From Anaerolineales bacterium (GTDB lineage: Bacteria > Chloroflexota > Anaerolineae > Anaerolineales > UBA11858), in the NCBI GenBank assembly GCA_028278545.1, contig JANQED010000004.1, positions 141,477 through 205,476 on the forward strand: 64,000 nucleotides of DNA, read 5' to 3'. The position numbers and the translations under genes were made by a program. Within the stretch, counting starts at the first letter, position 1; the number at the start of each line of letters is the position of its first letter. Shown here in pieces: positions 1-9,549 of the stretch. The notes under the pieces were generated by a model. The model saw only the letters and a list, made by a program, of their open reading frames with translations. It searched no databases and was not told where the DNA came from.

Positions 1-798
1 TTGTTAGCTGACACCATCCACAACTTTTCTGATGCCCTCACCGCCATTCCCCTCGGCTTGGCCTTCTGGCTCTCCCGCCGGACGCACAATAAACGTTATA
101 CCTATGGATATGGCCGTGCTGAGGACATCGCCGGGGTGATCATTGTCCTGATGATCGCCTACAGCGCTTTCGAGGCTATCCGTCATGCCGTTGAGCGGAT
201 CATTGATCCCCAACCGATTACCAACCTGGGGTGGGTGGCCGCCGCTGCCGTGATCGGGTTCATTGGCAACGAGTGGGTTGCCATCTTTCGCATCCGGGTT
301 GGCAGGGAAATCGGTTCTGCGGCCCTGGTCGCTGACGGCTATCACGCCCGCACGGACGGCTTTACCTCGCTGGCGGTCTTGGCTGGCGCTGTGGGTGTTT
401 GGGCTGGCTTCCCCATGCTGGATGCTATCATTGGTATTTTGATTGGCATTGCCATCCTGGTGATCGTCTTTAATACGGCCCGGGAGATGTGGTATCGCAT
501 CATGGATGCCGTTGACCCCGCGGTCACTGAGCGAATTGAAGGAACTGCCCAGTCGGTTGAGGGGGTTCTGGACGTTCACGATACCGCGGTCCGTTGGGTA
601 GGCCATCGACTGCGGGCTGAATTGCACATCGTTGTCGACTGTCTGATCACCACGCTCGCCAGCCACTACATTGCTGAGGGAGTGCGCCACGCCATCTTTC
701 AGCAGTTCCCGGCTATGGTCGATGTCACCGTCCACGTTGACCCCTGTGAGTGTGACCCAGACGAGCAGTATCACCTAGCCGCTCAACACGCGACATAA
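1..798 (+). CDS. Cation diffusion facilitator (CDF) family exporter, 5'-truncated by the window edge
   Basis: This membrane protein would export divalent metal ions (Zn, Fe, Mn or Co) in exchange for protons. The visible part opens with the TM2 metal-site motif HNFSD (H7, D11). The TM5 motif HARTD (H115, D119) follows; CDF proteins have an H/D-x3-D pair in each of these helices. Hydrophobic segments lie at about 44-60, 76-96 and 121-155. The C-terminal 90 residues form the cytoplasmic ferredoxin-like dimerisation domain and end in a Cys/His-bearing tail (CECDP) that may add a metal site. The first transmembrane helix and the true start lie upstream of base 1, so the TTG at position 1 is not a credible start. 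The metal specificity cannot be read from the sequence. Confidence 0.9.
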   Translation: MLADTIHNFSDALTAIPLGLAFWLSRRTHNKRYTYGYGRAEDIAGVIIVLMIAYSAFEAIRHAVERIIDPQPITNLGWVAAAAVIGFIGNEWVAIFRIRVGREIGSAALVADGYHARTDGFTSLAVLAGAVGVWAGFPMLDAIIGILIGIAILVIVFNTAREMWYRIMDAVDPAVTERIEGTAQSVEGVLDVHDTAVRWVGHRLRAELHIVVDCLITTLASHYIAEGVRHAIFQQFPAMVDVTVHVDPCECDPDEQYHLAAQHAT

Positions 799-830
799 AT
801 TGCCCCCTTGCCCTGGGGAAAATAGACAAT

Positions 831-861
831 CGCCCCCCAGAATTGGGGGGTTTGGGGGGCA
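831..861. repeat. CCCCCC/GGGGGG hairpin
   Basis: CCCCCC (833-838) can pair with GGGGGG at 845-850 or with the second G run at 854-859. Similar paired runs occur at 31325-31375, so this appears to be a dispersed intergenic element. It could act as a terminator for the CDF gene, although there is no clean T-tract. Confidence 0.5.
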
Positions 862-1113
862 AAAAGTCTGTGTCATCCCTTGAATCCGTGTACAACCCCC
901 CATCAATTTCACCGACGAACGCCTCTGTCACCAAAGATAAGATGGTACGTATCTTGCTCCATAGTCAGCATGTAACAAAAATCCGTTGCATGGGCAAGAC
1001 CTATGCGGAAAGTTGACAAAAACGGACCATCCTTCGCCAGAGACCAGCGCCGGCGTGTGAACGGCGTCTGGAAGTGGAAAATAGCCCTGGCGAACCCCAA
1101 AAGTGCGCTGATT

Positions 1114-1140
1114 TTGTCCAAAAACCTTTTATGATATACT
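1114..1140 (+). promoter_or_regulatory. Sigma-70-like promoter giving a near-leaderless transcript
   Basis: The -35 is TTGTCC (1114-1119) and the -10 is TATACT (1135-1140), with a 15-nt spacer. The ATG at 1148 lies only 7 nt after the -10 box and has no Shine-Dalgarno sequence, so transcription probably starts at or next to the start codon. Confidence 0.5.
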
Positions 1141-1147
1141 CTAAAAC

Positions 1148-2713
1148 ATGCCTGTCCGGGTTCTGATCACCACCAACATCCGCAGTTTGGGTGAGTTGAT
1201 GCAGCAAGCGCTGCAAGAAACGGGTCGCTATTGGGTTGAATTGGTCGACGGAGTTGAGCCGACCCTGGCGCGCGCCGGGGCAGAGCACTTCGCGCTGGCG
1301 ATCCTCGATTTTGGGGCCGTCCCTGACCCCCTGGAGCTGATCACCGACCTCCTTGACGTCTCCCCGGATACTCGGATTGTGGCGATGCCTTCCAGCGCGG
1401 AAGAAGAAGATGCCTTCCCTGATCCAATGGTGGTGGATGCCTGGCTTTCGATGCCCTTCTATCTGCCGAACCTGATCGACACCCTGGCCGAAGTGGTGGA
1501 TGACACGGATATAGAAGCTCTCGAGGCCCATCAGCCGGAGCGGCTTCCGTTTCCATCCGCCTTTCCAACCGAACCGATCTCTCAGCAGCCCGCCCCCGAG
1601 TGGCTGCAAGATGTCAACCGGGTCGCTCAACACCTCACCCGGCTGTCTCTTGAGTCCGCTGCCCAGGCGGCTTTGATCACGCGCGGCAGCCAGCTCTGGG
1701 CCTATGCGGGGCAGCTTCCCCAGCCCGCGGCTGAGGAATTAGCCCGCGCCGTGGGCCATTATTGGAACAACGGCAGCAGCGATCTGGCGCGCTTCATCCG
1801 CCTGGACGCCACTCACAGCGAATATATGATGTATGCCACCAGTTTGGGGGATGATTACCTTTTGGCGCTGGCTTTCGAGACCGAAATGCCTTTTTCGGAG
1901 ATGCGCACCCATGCCGCCGACCTGGCGAAAAAGCTCTTCACGCTTACTGTGGATGATGCGGCCGTGCTCGGGGTGGATTCTACTCCCCGGCAGGAGACTG
2001 CTTCCGGGGGTTTGACCCCTGTGGATGAACCTGCCGTCGTTGAATTCACTGAAGAAGGTCTTTCGCCTATGTCAACGGACTGGCCTCCCGACCAGGACGC
2101 CGGGGAAGGGAAGGAAGCCGTTTTCGAGGAGCTGCTGGCCTCGCTGGATGCCTCCCAACCCGATGGGCTTGAAACGGACCAGGCCGGGGCATCCGTTCCG
2201 CCCCCCCTTTCATTGGACGACCACGAAGAGGCGTTGGATTTGTCGTTGGCCGGGACCCGTCCTACGGTGGTCGATCAGACAGAGCCTCCCCTCGAACCGG
2301 GAGCCCTTGAAGCGGATAACTTGACTTTACACAACCTCAGGTATGCTTGTGTGTTAGTCCCGCGCTTGCCTCAGCACCATCTTGTCGGCGATTTGGCCGA
2401 CTTTCTCACCCAGTGGGTTTCCCAACTTAGTCTGGCTTTCGGCTGGCGTTTAGAGCATTTGGCTATTCGCCCAGAATTCCTGCACTGGGTTGCGGTTGTG
2501 CCGCCGGATTCTTCGCCGGGGACGATGGCCCACGATATTCGCCGGGAGACATCCCAAAATATTTTCTCTGAATTTCCACGTTTGAAGCGCGAAAACCCTT
2601 CGGGCGAGTTTTGGGCTTCAGGGTTTTTAATCGTAAATGGACGAGACCCTCTCTCACGCCAGATGGTACAGGAGTTCATTGGCTCTGTTCGCACTCGCCA
2701 AGGGGCTCAATAG
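1148..2713 (+). CDS. Receiver-like / roadblock-like protein with a C-terminal degenerate IS200 (Y1 transposase) fold
   Basis: The function is not known. Residues 1-125 look like a response-regulator receiver (LITTN start, AILDFG at the phospho-acceptor strand). Residues about 155-265 resemble a roadblock/LC7 domain, and 270-390 is an acidic, low-complexity linker. Residues about 396-515 match the IS200/RAYT Y1 transposase fold. The first HUH histidine is replaced (FLH at 444-446 instead of H-x-H), and the position of the catalytic tyrosine holds Phe (QEFIG, F510). The protein should therefore be unable to cut DNA, though it may still bind DNA hairpins. It lies 33 nt upstream of polA on the same strand. 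The domain calls come from pattern recognition only. Confidence 0.7.
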   Translation: MPVRVLITTNIRSLGELMQQALQETGRYWVELVDGVEPTLARAGAEHFALAILDFGAVPDPLELITDLLDVSPDTRIVAMPSSAEEEDAFPDPMVVDAWLSMPFYLPNLIDTLAEVVDDTDIEALEAHQPERLPFPSAFPTEPISQQPAPEWLQDVNRVAQHLTRLSLESAAQAALITRGSQLWAYAGQLPQPAAEELARAVGHYWNNGSSDLARFIRLDATHSEYMMYATSLGDDYLLALAFETEMPFSEMRTHAADLAKKLFTLTVDDAAVLGVDSTPRQETASGGLTPVDEPAVVEFTEEGLSPMSTDWPPDQDAGEGKEAVFEELLASLDASQPDGLETDQAGASVPPPLSLDDHEEALDLSLAGTRPTVVDQTEPPLEPGALEADNLTLHNLRYACVLVPRLPQHHLVGDLADFLTQWVSQLSLAFGWRLEHLAIRPEFLHWVAVVPPDSSPGTMAHDIRRETSQNIFSEFPRLKRENPSGEFWASGFLIVNGRDPLSRQMVQEFIGSVRTRQGAQ

Positions 2714-2746
2714 TCAATTCTCAACAGTTCCCTATATAAACCGACG

Positions 2747-5539
2747 ATGCCGCCTATTCTCTATTTAATCGATGGTCACGCGCTGGCCTATCGTACATAC
2801 TTTGCCCTGACTCGGGGCCAATCCACCGGGCGATGGATCACCAGCGCCGGGGAGCCGACTGCCGGGGTGTACGGCTTTACCAGCGTGCTGCTGCGTATCT
2901 TAGAACAGGAAGACCCGGATTATATGGCCGTGGTCTTCGATACCGGCAAGACGTTCCGCGATGAGATCTACCCCGAATATAAGGCCACCCGAGAGAAAAT
3001 GCCCGATGATCTGCGCCCTCAGATCGAACGCATCCGAAAACTGATCGACGCCTTCAACATCCCCCGTTTAGAAGCGGTTGGCTACGAAGCCGATGACGTT
3101 TTGGGCAGCGTTGCCAGGAAAGCGGTTGCCGAGGGGCTGGGGGTGAAGATCTTCACTGGCGACCGGGATTTGCTTCAATTGGTGGACGAGCGCGTGATCG
3201 TCAACTTGCCGGGGCGTTCTCTCTCAGAAGCGAAGGATTACCTCGCTGCCGATGTCGTAGAAAGCCTGGGGGTTCGCCCCGATCAGGTGGTTGACTTCAA
3301 AGCCCTGATGGGCGATTCGTCGGATAATATCCCCGGTGTCGCCGGGGTGGGGAAAAAGACCGCCGCCAAATTGCTTGCTGACTATGACACCCTGGATGGC
3401 GTCTACGGGCATCTTGATGAACTCAGCCCTGGCCTGCAGAAGAAGCTGGAAGCGGGGCGTGAGAGCGCCTATCTCAGCCAGAAGTTGGCCGCCATCGTCA
3501 CCGATTTGGAGATCGACCTGGATTTAGACAAAGCCCGCCCGGATAATTTCGTCCCCCAGGCAGTGCATGAAGTCTTTCGCGAGTTGGAGTTCCGCTCCCT
3601 GCTCAAGCGCCTGGAGGGGCTGGAAGAACAATATGGCAAAGTGACGCCCCAACCTGGGCAGCAGTTGGGCCTTTTTGATGGGGAGCCTCAAGCCGCAGAA
3701 GAGCGCCCCCCGCAGGCCGCCCATATTCGGGTGCATATTGTCGATACGCCCCAGGCGCTGAAAGCGTTGGCCGAGGCTTTGGCGGGCGCATCGGTGATCG
3801 CCTTCGACACCGAGACCACCTCCACAGATCAGATGCAGGCCGATCTGGTGGGCATCTCCCTGGCCGTAGATGAAGAAAGTGGGTACTACATACCCGTGGG
3901 GCACAAGCAGGGCCAGCAGCTCCCTCTGGAAGAAGTGATCGATGCCCTGCGCGGCCCGTTGACAGACCCGGGCATCCCCAAGGCCGGCCACAACCTCAAG
4001 TATGATTTCGTGATCTTGGCCCGCTATGGCTTACAGGCTGCCCCTTTGAGTTTCGACACGATGATCGCCGAGTGGCTGATCAACCCCGCTTCGCGCAACC
4101 TGGGGTTGAAGAACCTCTCTTGGGTGCGCCTTGGTCACGAGATGCAGGAGATCGAGCAGTTGATCGGCAAGGGCAAGAAGCAAATCAGCATGGCTGAGGT
4201 CTCTATAGCGGACGTGGCTTCCTACGCAGCGGATGACGCCGCTGTGGTGCTGCGTTTGATGCCCCAGTTGGAAGCTGAACTCGAGGCAGCCCAGGCTATG
4301 TCACTGTTCAAAGAGATCGAGATGCCGCTGATCAACGTGCTGGCCGAGATGGAGATGGCGGGGATTGGGTTGGATATCGAATTCTTATCACGCATGTCCG
4401 TCGAGCTTGATACGCGTCTCAAAGAGATCGAGGAGCAGGTATTTCAGGCGGTAGGCGAGCCGTTCAACCTGAATTCCCCCAAACAGCTCTCAGAGGCCTT
4501 GTTCGACAAGCTGGGCATCGAGCCTCTTGGTGGCGCACGCCGCACATCCAGCGGATTTTATTCCACGGCGGCCGGGGTGTTGGAAGCCTTGAAGAAAAAG
4601 CATCCCGTTGTAGCTAAGGTATTGGAATATCGCGAGCTGTCCAAGTTGAAATCCACCTATGTGGATGCGTTGCCTCAGCAGGTCAACCCACAAACCGGGC
4701 GTGTGCACACCTCTTATAATCAGGCAGGCGCTCGCACGGGGCGTATCGCCTCCTCGGACCCCAATTTGCAGAATATCCCCATCCGTACCGAACTGGGGCG
4801 GCGGGTGCGCGAGGCCTTTGTGGCCTCTCCCGGCCATCAGTTGCTTGCCGTCGATTATTCCCAGGTCGAACTGCGCATCGCTGCCCACATGGCCCAGGAT
4901 GAGACCATGCTGGCTGCCTTCCGCAGCGGCCAGGATATTCACGCCACAACCGCCTCGGCCGTCCATGATATCCCCATCGAAGCTGTTGATGGCACTCAAC
5001 GCCGTCAAGCCAAGGCCATCAACTTCGGCTTGATTTACGGCATGAGTCCTTTTGGCCTGACCCGTACAACCGACCTGACTTTGGCAGAGGCCGAGGATTT
5101 TGTAAACGCCTACTTCAGGAATTTCCCTGGCGTCAAACGCTATTTAGATGGCATTCGGGAGACGGCCGCCCAGCAGGGCTATGTCGCCACCTTGCTGGGG
5201 CGGCGGCGCTATTTCCCGGGTCTCAAGAGTGCTCAAAATGTCCAGGTTCGCAACCGCGAAGAGCGCGAAGCCATCAACGCCCCTATCCAGGGTACCGCCG
5301 CGGACATTATGAAGATTGCCATGCTGCGGATGTCCGAGGCCCTCAAGAAGGCTGGGCTTTCTACCAGGATGCTGCTTCAAGTTCATGATGAGCTGGTGCT
5401 GGAATGTCCTGTGGACGAAATTGATGCGGCGGCTGGGATTGTCCGTGATGCCATGGAAGGCGCCTATGCCCTGGACATCCCCCTCCAAACCGAGGCCCGC
5501 TGCGGAGCAAACTGGGGAGTCCTGGAGCCGCTGGAGTAA
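2747..5539 (+). CDS. polA: DNA polymerase I
   Basis: This enzyme fills gaps, replaces RNA primers and supports repair. The 930 residues match the usual length. The 5'-3' exonuclease domain covers about 1-290 (early motif YLIDGHALAYR). A 3'-5' exonuclease domain at about 330-500 keeps all its catalytic motifs: DTE near 354, NLKYD near 416 and YAADD near 492. Proofreading is therefore likely intact, unlike in Taq-type enzymes. The polymerase domain keeps motif A (DYSQVELR, about 703), motif B (RRQAKAINFGLIYG, about 750) and motif C (VHDE, about 879). The ATG has no Shine-Dalgarno sequence and follows a TATATA by 8 nt, so a leaderless transcript is possible. Confidence 0.97.
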   Translation: MPPILYLIDGHALAYRTYFALTRGQSTGRWITSAGEPTAGVYGFTSVLLRILEQEDPDYMAVVFDTGKTFRDEIYPEYKATREKMPDDLRPQIERIRKLIDAFNIPRLEAVGYEADDVLGSVARKAVAEGLGVKIFTGDRDLLQLVDERVIVNLPGRSLSEAKDYLAADVVESLGVRPDQVVDFKALMGDSSDNIPGVAGVGKKTAAKLLADYDTLDGVYGHLDELSPGLQKKLEAGRESAYLSQKLAAIVTDLEIDLDLDKARPDNFVPQAVHEVFRELEFRSLLKRLEGLEEQYGKVTPQPGQQLGLFDGEPQAAEERPPQAAHIRVHIVDTPQALKALAEALAGASVIAFDTETTSTDQMQADLVGISLAVDEESGYYIPVGHKQGQQLPLEEVIDALRGPLTDPGIPKAGHNLKYDFVILARYGLQAAPLSFDTMIAEWLINPASRNLGLKNLSWVRLGHEMQEIEQLIGKGKKQISMAEVSIADVASYAADDAAVVLRLMPQLEAELEAAQAMSLFKEIEMPLINVLAEMEMAGIGLDIEFLSRMSVELDTRLKEIEEQVFQAVGEPFNLNSPKQLSEALFDKLGIEPLGGARRTSSGFYSTAAGVLEALKKKHPVVAKVLEYRELSKLKSTYVDALPQQVNPQTGRVHTSYNQAGARTGRIASSDPNLQNIPIRTELGRRVREAFVASPGHQLLAVDYSQVELRIAAHMAQDETMLAAFRSGQDIHATTASAVHDIPIEAVDGTQRRQAKAINFGLIYGMSPFGLTRTTDLTLAEAEDFVNAYFRNFPGVKRYLDGIRETAAQQGYVATLLGRRRYFPGLKSAQNVQVRNREEREAINAPIQGTAADIMKIAMLRMSEALKKAGLSTRMLLQVHDELVLECPVDEIDAAAGIVRDAMEGAYALDIPLQTEARCGANWGVLEPLE

Positions 5540-5555
5540 TTGCGCGAGATAGGCT

Positions 5556-7868
5556 ATGAGTCAAGAGCAGCGTTATCAGCAGGCTATGAACCGGGGGCAT
5601 ACCGCTGCCTGGGATCAGGAATGGGACCGGGCGGCCTCCTTTTATAGCCAGGCTTTGCAGGAGAGTCCCAAAGACCCCAAGGCGTTATCGAATTTGGCCC
5701 TGGCTTTCTTGAATTTGCAGGAATTCGAGAAAGCGCTCCAGCATTATCTGCTCGCGGCGGAGGTTGCGCCCAAAGACCCGCTGCCCTTGGAGAAAGCCGC
5801 CACATTGTACAAGCAGATGGGGCGGGCTAAGGAAGCCTCGAAATTGTCCGACCGCGCGGCGCAGTTCTATTTGAGTGAGAAGAACCCCGATAAAGCCATC
5901 GAGAACTGGTCCCGCGCCATCGCCTCGGATTTCGAGAACCTGCAGGCACATACGCGCTTGGCGCTCGTGTATGAGCGTATGGGCCGCAAACCCCAGGCGG
6001 TACGCGAGTATCTGCATATGGCAAGCCTGCTTCAACATGCCGGTCAACAGGAAAAGGCGTTTGAATCGATAGACCGGGCATTGGGGGTGGATCCAGATAA
6101 TGAGAAAGCGCAGCAAGCTCAGGCCATGCTTCGAAGCGGGAAATTGCTCCCGAAGCCTTCCCGCCCCGGTGGGCAAACCGGCCCCCTCGGGGGAATCGAG
6201 TTGCCTAAACAACCCCAATTGAGTGTGCCAGAGCAGCCGGAGCAGAGCCAGCTAGACCCCATCGAAGAGGCGCAACAGGAAGCCCTCGCTTCACTGGCGC
6301 GCTTGTTCTTTGAGCAGTCAGATGAAGACGACGCGCAGACTTCCTCGCCAGGCGATCAGCCTGTCGTGGATGGGGACGCCCCCATATTCGCCAAGAAAGC
6401 CGATCGCGCCAAGATCATGCACCATCTTGGACTTGTCGTTGAGCTGCAAACCCAGGGGGATAAGGAGCAGGCAGCCGAAGAATTGAAAGGGGCAGTCCAT
6501 GCCGGATTGAATATGCCGGCGGCGTACTTTTCCCTGGGCTTTATCCAGGCGCAGACCGATCGCCAGGAGAGCGCAGTCCGCAACTTGCAGCGTTCCCTGC
6601 CTCACGCTGACTTCGCCTTGGGATCGCGCTTGCTCTTAGGGGATATCTGGTATCAGCGCAGCAAGTATACGGAGGCGGCTGAGCGTTATCTGGAAGCCCT
6701 GCGCTCGGCGGATGCGCAGGTTGTCTCTCCACAACATGCTGACGAATTACGTGAATTGTATGAGCCGCTGATCGATGCACTCTCTCGAGAAAAAGATCAA
6801 GAGCGGCAGAAGCAGTTGTGCGAGAACGTCGCCGAGCTGTTGGTGCGGCCCAATTGGCGCACACACATCAAAGACGCCCGTCGGCAGTTAGGCGATCAAG
6901 ATAACGGCTCCTCGCCTACCCCCCTGGCTGAAGTTCTGATCGAGGCCAGCAGCAGCGGCGTTGTGGTCGCGATGGGCACGGTGCGCAGCCTTGCCAGGGC
7001 AGGGCATCAAGGTGCTGCTCTCGAGGAGATCTTGTTTGCCCTCCAACGGGCGCCGATGTATTTGCCGCTGCACATCATTTTAGGTGATCTGCTCGTTTCC
7101 AAAGACCGCCTGGCTGAAGCTTCGGAGAAGTTCAGGGTCATCGCCCGCTCGTACAGTTCGCGAGGCGAATCGCGGCGCGCCATTGACATGTTGCGGCGGG
7201 TTGTGGATATGGTGCCAATGGATTTGGCCTCCCGGCAGCAGTTGATCGATTACATGGTCTCTTTTGGGGAGATTGATGAGGCGATTGAAGAGTATCTCAA
7301 ATTAGCTGAAGTCCATTACAGCATGGCCGAGATGGAAAAAGTGCGCGATGTGTATGCCCAGGCGTTGGGGTTGGCGCCCCAATCTACGAATCCCACCAAA
7401 GAGCAGGTGCGGGTATTGCACCACATCGCAGACATCGAAACGCAAAGTTTGAATTGGCGCAAGGCTTCGGAACTGTATAAGCAGATCTGCGAGTTAAGGC
7501 CGGATGATGGCGTGGCTTATCGCAATGCAGTCACTTTGTTGTTCAACCTTGGCAAACCAGAACAGGCCTTGAAATCGATGGATCAGTTCATCACGCATAT
7601 GCTTGAGAAGGGGGAGAATGATGCTGTGATCCAATTCTTGGAGCAGTTAGCCTCGGATCAACCGGAACAGGCCATGATCCATTACCGTTTGGCTAGGCTG
7701 TATGAACGAACGGGCAATATTACCGGCGCGGTCAAGTCCTATGACATCGCTGGGGAGCTTCTGCTCGAAGCCGGTGACAAATCCGCCGGGGCGGAGATGA
7801 TCCAGCGCATCATCCAGATGAATCCCCCTGGGGTGGAGAAGTATAAAGCGTTGTTAGAGGCCCTTTAG
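5556..7868 (+). CDS. Large tetratricopeptide-repeat protein
   Basis: This 770-residue soluble protein is built almost entirely of TPR helical hairpins. The first block runs from 1 to about 200, with repeats such as ALSNLALAFLNLQEFEKAL. A Pro/Gln/Glu-rich linker at about 205-265 separates it from further TPR blocks that reach the C-terminus. There is no signal peptide or membrane segment, so a cytoplasmic scaffold role is likely. It starts 16 nt after polA and is probably co-transcribed with it. The partner cannot be inferred. Similar TPR proteins are common in Chloroflexota, and nothing ties this one to DNA replication except position. Confidence 0.85.
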   Translation: MSQEQRYQQAMNRGHTAAWDQEWDRAASFYSQALQESPKDPKALSNLALAFLNLQEFEKALQHYLLAAEVAPKDPLPLEKAATLYKQMGRAKEASKLSDRAAQFYLSEKNPDKAIENWSRAIASDFENLQAHTRLALVYERMGRKPQAVREYLHMASLLQHAGQQEKAFESIDRALGVDPDNEKAQQAQAMLRSGKLLPKPSRPGGQTGPLGGIELPKQPQLSVPEQPEQSQLDPIEEAQQEALASLARLFFEQSDEDDAQTSSPGDQPVVDGDAPIFAKKADRAKIMHHLGLVVELQTQGDKEQAAEELKGAVHAGLNMPAAYFSLGFIQAQTDRQESAVRNLQRSLPHADFALGSRLLLGDIWYQRSKYTEAAERYLEALRSADAQVVSPQHADELRELYEPLIDALSREKDQERQKQLCENVAELLVRPNWRTHIKDARRQLGDQDNGSSPTPLAEVLIEASSSGVVVAMGTVRSLARAGHQGAALEEILFALQRAPMYLPLHIILGDLLVSKDRLAEASEKFRVIARSYSSRGESRRAIDMLRRVVDMVPMDLASRQQLIDYMVSFGEIDEAIEEYLKLAEVHYSMAEMEKVRDVYAQALGLAPQSTNPTKEQVRVLHHIADIETQSLNWRKASELYKQICELRPDDGVAYRNAVTLLFNLGKPEQALKSMDQFITHMLEKGENDAVIQFLEQLASDQPEQAMIHYRLARLYERTGNITGAVKSYDIAGELLLEAGDKSAGAEMIQRIIQMNPPGVEKYKALLEAL

Positions 7869-7925
7869 CCTGTATTGTTGCCAAGTATCTTCAAGTACAC
7901 TGCAAGGCCCACCGCAATAACGGCA

Positions 7926-7956
7926 GAAGTTCAACTTCTTCAAGAAGTTGAACTTC
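7926..7956. repeat. 15-bp perfect inverted repeat
   Basis: The arm GAAGTTCAACTTCTT (7926-7940) is followed by one base and then its exact reverse complement (7942-7956). A near-identical element occurs at 55059-55092. It lies in the spacer between the TPR gene and the convergent lipoprotein gene, where it may act as a transcription terminator or a dispersed palindromic repeat. Confidence 0.7.
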
Positions 7957-8101
7957 CAGATTAATACATAATACTTCCCCGGAGGGGGCTGCTGGGAGAA
8001 ATAACCCCCGAGAGCGGACGCGCAAAACCCCGCTCAAAACGAGCCTTGCCGATGAGCGCTGTGATGGTTGTCAAGCTAACGTATGCCTTGCGGTTAAATC
8101 T

Positions 8102-9469
8102 CTAAGGATTCCCCCAAATAAGAAAACTTTCACTCACACAGGTTTGCGCTTCGTCCTCAGGGTAGATGCACACATCGTACGCGATAACCGTGCCGTGGGG
8201 CGCGTCAATGGGGTTCAGCACCAGGGAAGTTCTGCCGTCCTCCTGGGATGGGGGCATCACATATCGGATATTGATCCTCTCAGGGAGTTTCAGGATCAGG
8301 GCGGCCTCGATATTGTTGATCGGTTGATCGTCTTTCTGGATGCTGACGCCAATCGACTGCGGGGAATTCGGGGGGATGAGCGGGTTCTCTTCCCAAACTT
8401 TGAGCGAATAGGTCTGCTCGGAGGACGGGGTATCCAGGATAATGAAATCTGCTTCCCGATAATACCTGTCCCGATATAAATACCCCAGCGGTGAAGGCTT
8501 GATTTGTTCGCTGTCTGATTTGTTGGGGAAAAAGTCCAGGCAAAGGTTTTCGAAACACTGCCGGAACACTTCAACGCTTTGGCGTGCATAGGGCGTAATC
8601 GCTGACCCGACGTAGTTCAATCCCTTATGCTTCTCCAGGTAGGCGGTGAAGTGGTCGGGAATAGCGTGGTCTATGCCTCGTTCGGAGGGGATGCCTAAGA
8701 TCGAAGGTATGGGGCGGAAGCGGATTTCAGCAAGGTTATCGTTGGAAGTGTACAGCACAACATTTTGAAAGATCTGCTCGATTTTGCCGTCCGATGCGAT
8801 ATGAGGGTTGGCTAAGGGCCTGCCGATGAATTCCGGGTCAAGCGTGTTTATTTGATCGACGAAGGGTTGTACCGCTGTTCTGAATAGGACGACCTCACTG
8901 TTTATTGGTGTGGAGAAATCGCATAGATTCGCGCACATCCAGGCCCCATAATGGAGCAAACGTATTTCCGGATTGGAGTCTAATTGGTAGAAGCCCAGGT
9001 TTTCGAAGTGTTGTTCCAGCCTGCCTCGCTCGCTGTTGTACTGGACTTTCGTTATTGGAGAGCCGACAATGCCGCCGCCCCCCAGGGATTGATAGAATTC
9101 CAAGAACCCGGGGTAAATTTCGATTCCTTTCGCGGGGTTCTCGACGGGCAAGGTATATTCAGTGATCCCCATCTCCGATCCGATGGGCGCTAACTTGATC
9201 TGTTGCCCTAGAGGGAGCGTCGGGTTGTAGACGAAAAGCGCTGAAGCAGTGTATTGATAATCCAACCCTTGGAGGTTGAATTTTGGTGAGATCGCAGGGC
9301 CTAATACTTCTTCCCCCCCCAGGGCTAGATACCGCCCATTAAACAGGCTGTCCATTTCATAGTAATCGAACCCCACTGAAATGGACGTTGGTTCAGCCGG
9401 TCTGCACGTCGTGACCGAAAAAGAGATTATTAAAAGGATAATTACCCACCAGGGGGTATACTTTTTCAC
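8102..9469 (-). CDS. Putative lipoprotein with LGFP-like repeats
   Basis: The N-terminus has a basic start, a hydrophobic stretch (about 8-20) and a lipobox-like VTTC, so it is probably a lipoprotein on the outer face of the membrane. The body carries repeated Gly-rich units of the LGFP type. Examples are YLALGGEEVLGPAIS near residue 47 and YQSLGGGGIVGSPIT near 127, followed by the 'RGRLEQHFENLGFY' pattern often seen in Chloroflexota secreted proteins. Such repeats are thought to bind cell-surface polymers. The rest is mixed beta and shows no catalytic motif. The start is GTG and no strong ribosome-binding site is visible. Confidence 0.65.
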   Translation of the reverse strand: MKKYTPWWVIILLIISFSVTTCRPAEPTSISVGFDYYEMDSLFNGRYLALGGEEVLGPAISPKFNLQGLDYQYTASALFVYNPTLPLGQQIKLAPIGSEMGITEYTLPVENPAKGIEIYPGFLEFYQSLGGGGIVGSPITKVQYNSERGRLEQHFENLGFYQLDSNPEIRLLHYGAWMCANLCDFSTPINSEVVLFRTAVQPFVDQINTLDPEFIGRPLANPHIASDGKIEQIFQNVVLYTSNDNLAEIRFRPIPSILGIPSERGIDHAIPDHFTAYLEKHKGLNYVGSAITPYARQSVEVFRQCFENLCLDFFPNKSDSEQIKPSPLGYLYRDRYYREADFIILDTPSSEQTYSLKVWEENPLIPPNSPQSIGVSIQKDDQPINNIEAALILKLPERINIRYVMPPSQEDGRTSLVLNPIDAPHGTVIAYDVCIYPEDEAQTCVSESFLIWGNP

Positions 9470-9549
9470 AATTAGATTATAAAAACCATATTACACAAAA
9501 ACAATAGTACCGGAGAGCTATTTGACTGGGTTTCCCCGGCAAGCCGGTG

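Larger units (their letters stand above)
799..1147. other. Intergenic region with a G/C-run hairpin and a promoter
   Basis: No gene is supported here. A CCCCCC/GGGGGG inverted repeat lies at 831-861, and a promoter sits immediately before the next gene. Two short leftward reading frames overlap the region but have no ribosome-binding site or recognisable protein. Confidence 0.5.

Noticed and set aside
4..774. 256-codon open frame on the minus strand
   Set aside because: It is antisense to the CDF transporter, which has clear metal-site motifs.
1148..2713. Active IS200/IS605 transposase
   Set aside because: The first HUH His and the catalytic Tyr are replaced, no terminal hairpins or TnpB were seen, and the domain is fused to receiver and roadblock-like domains.
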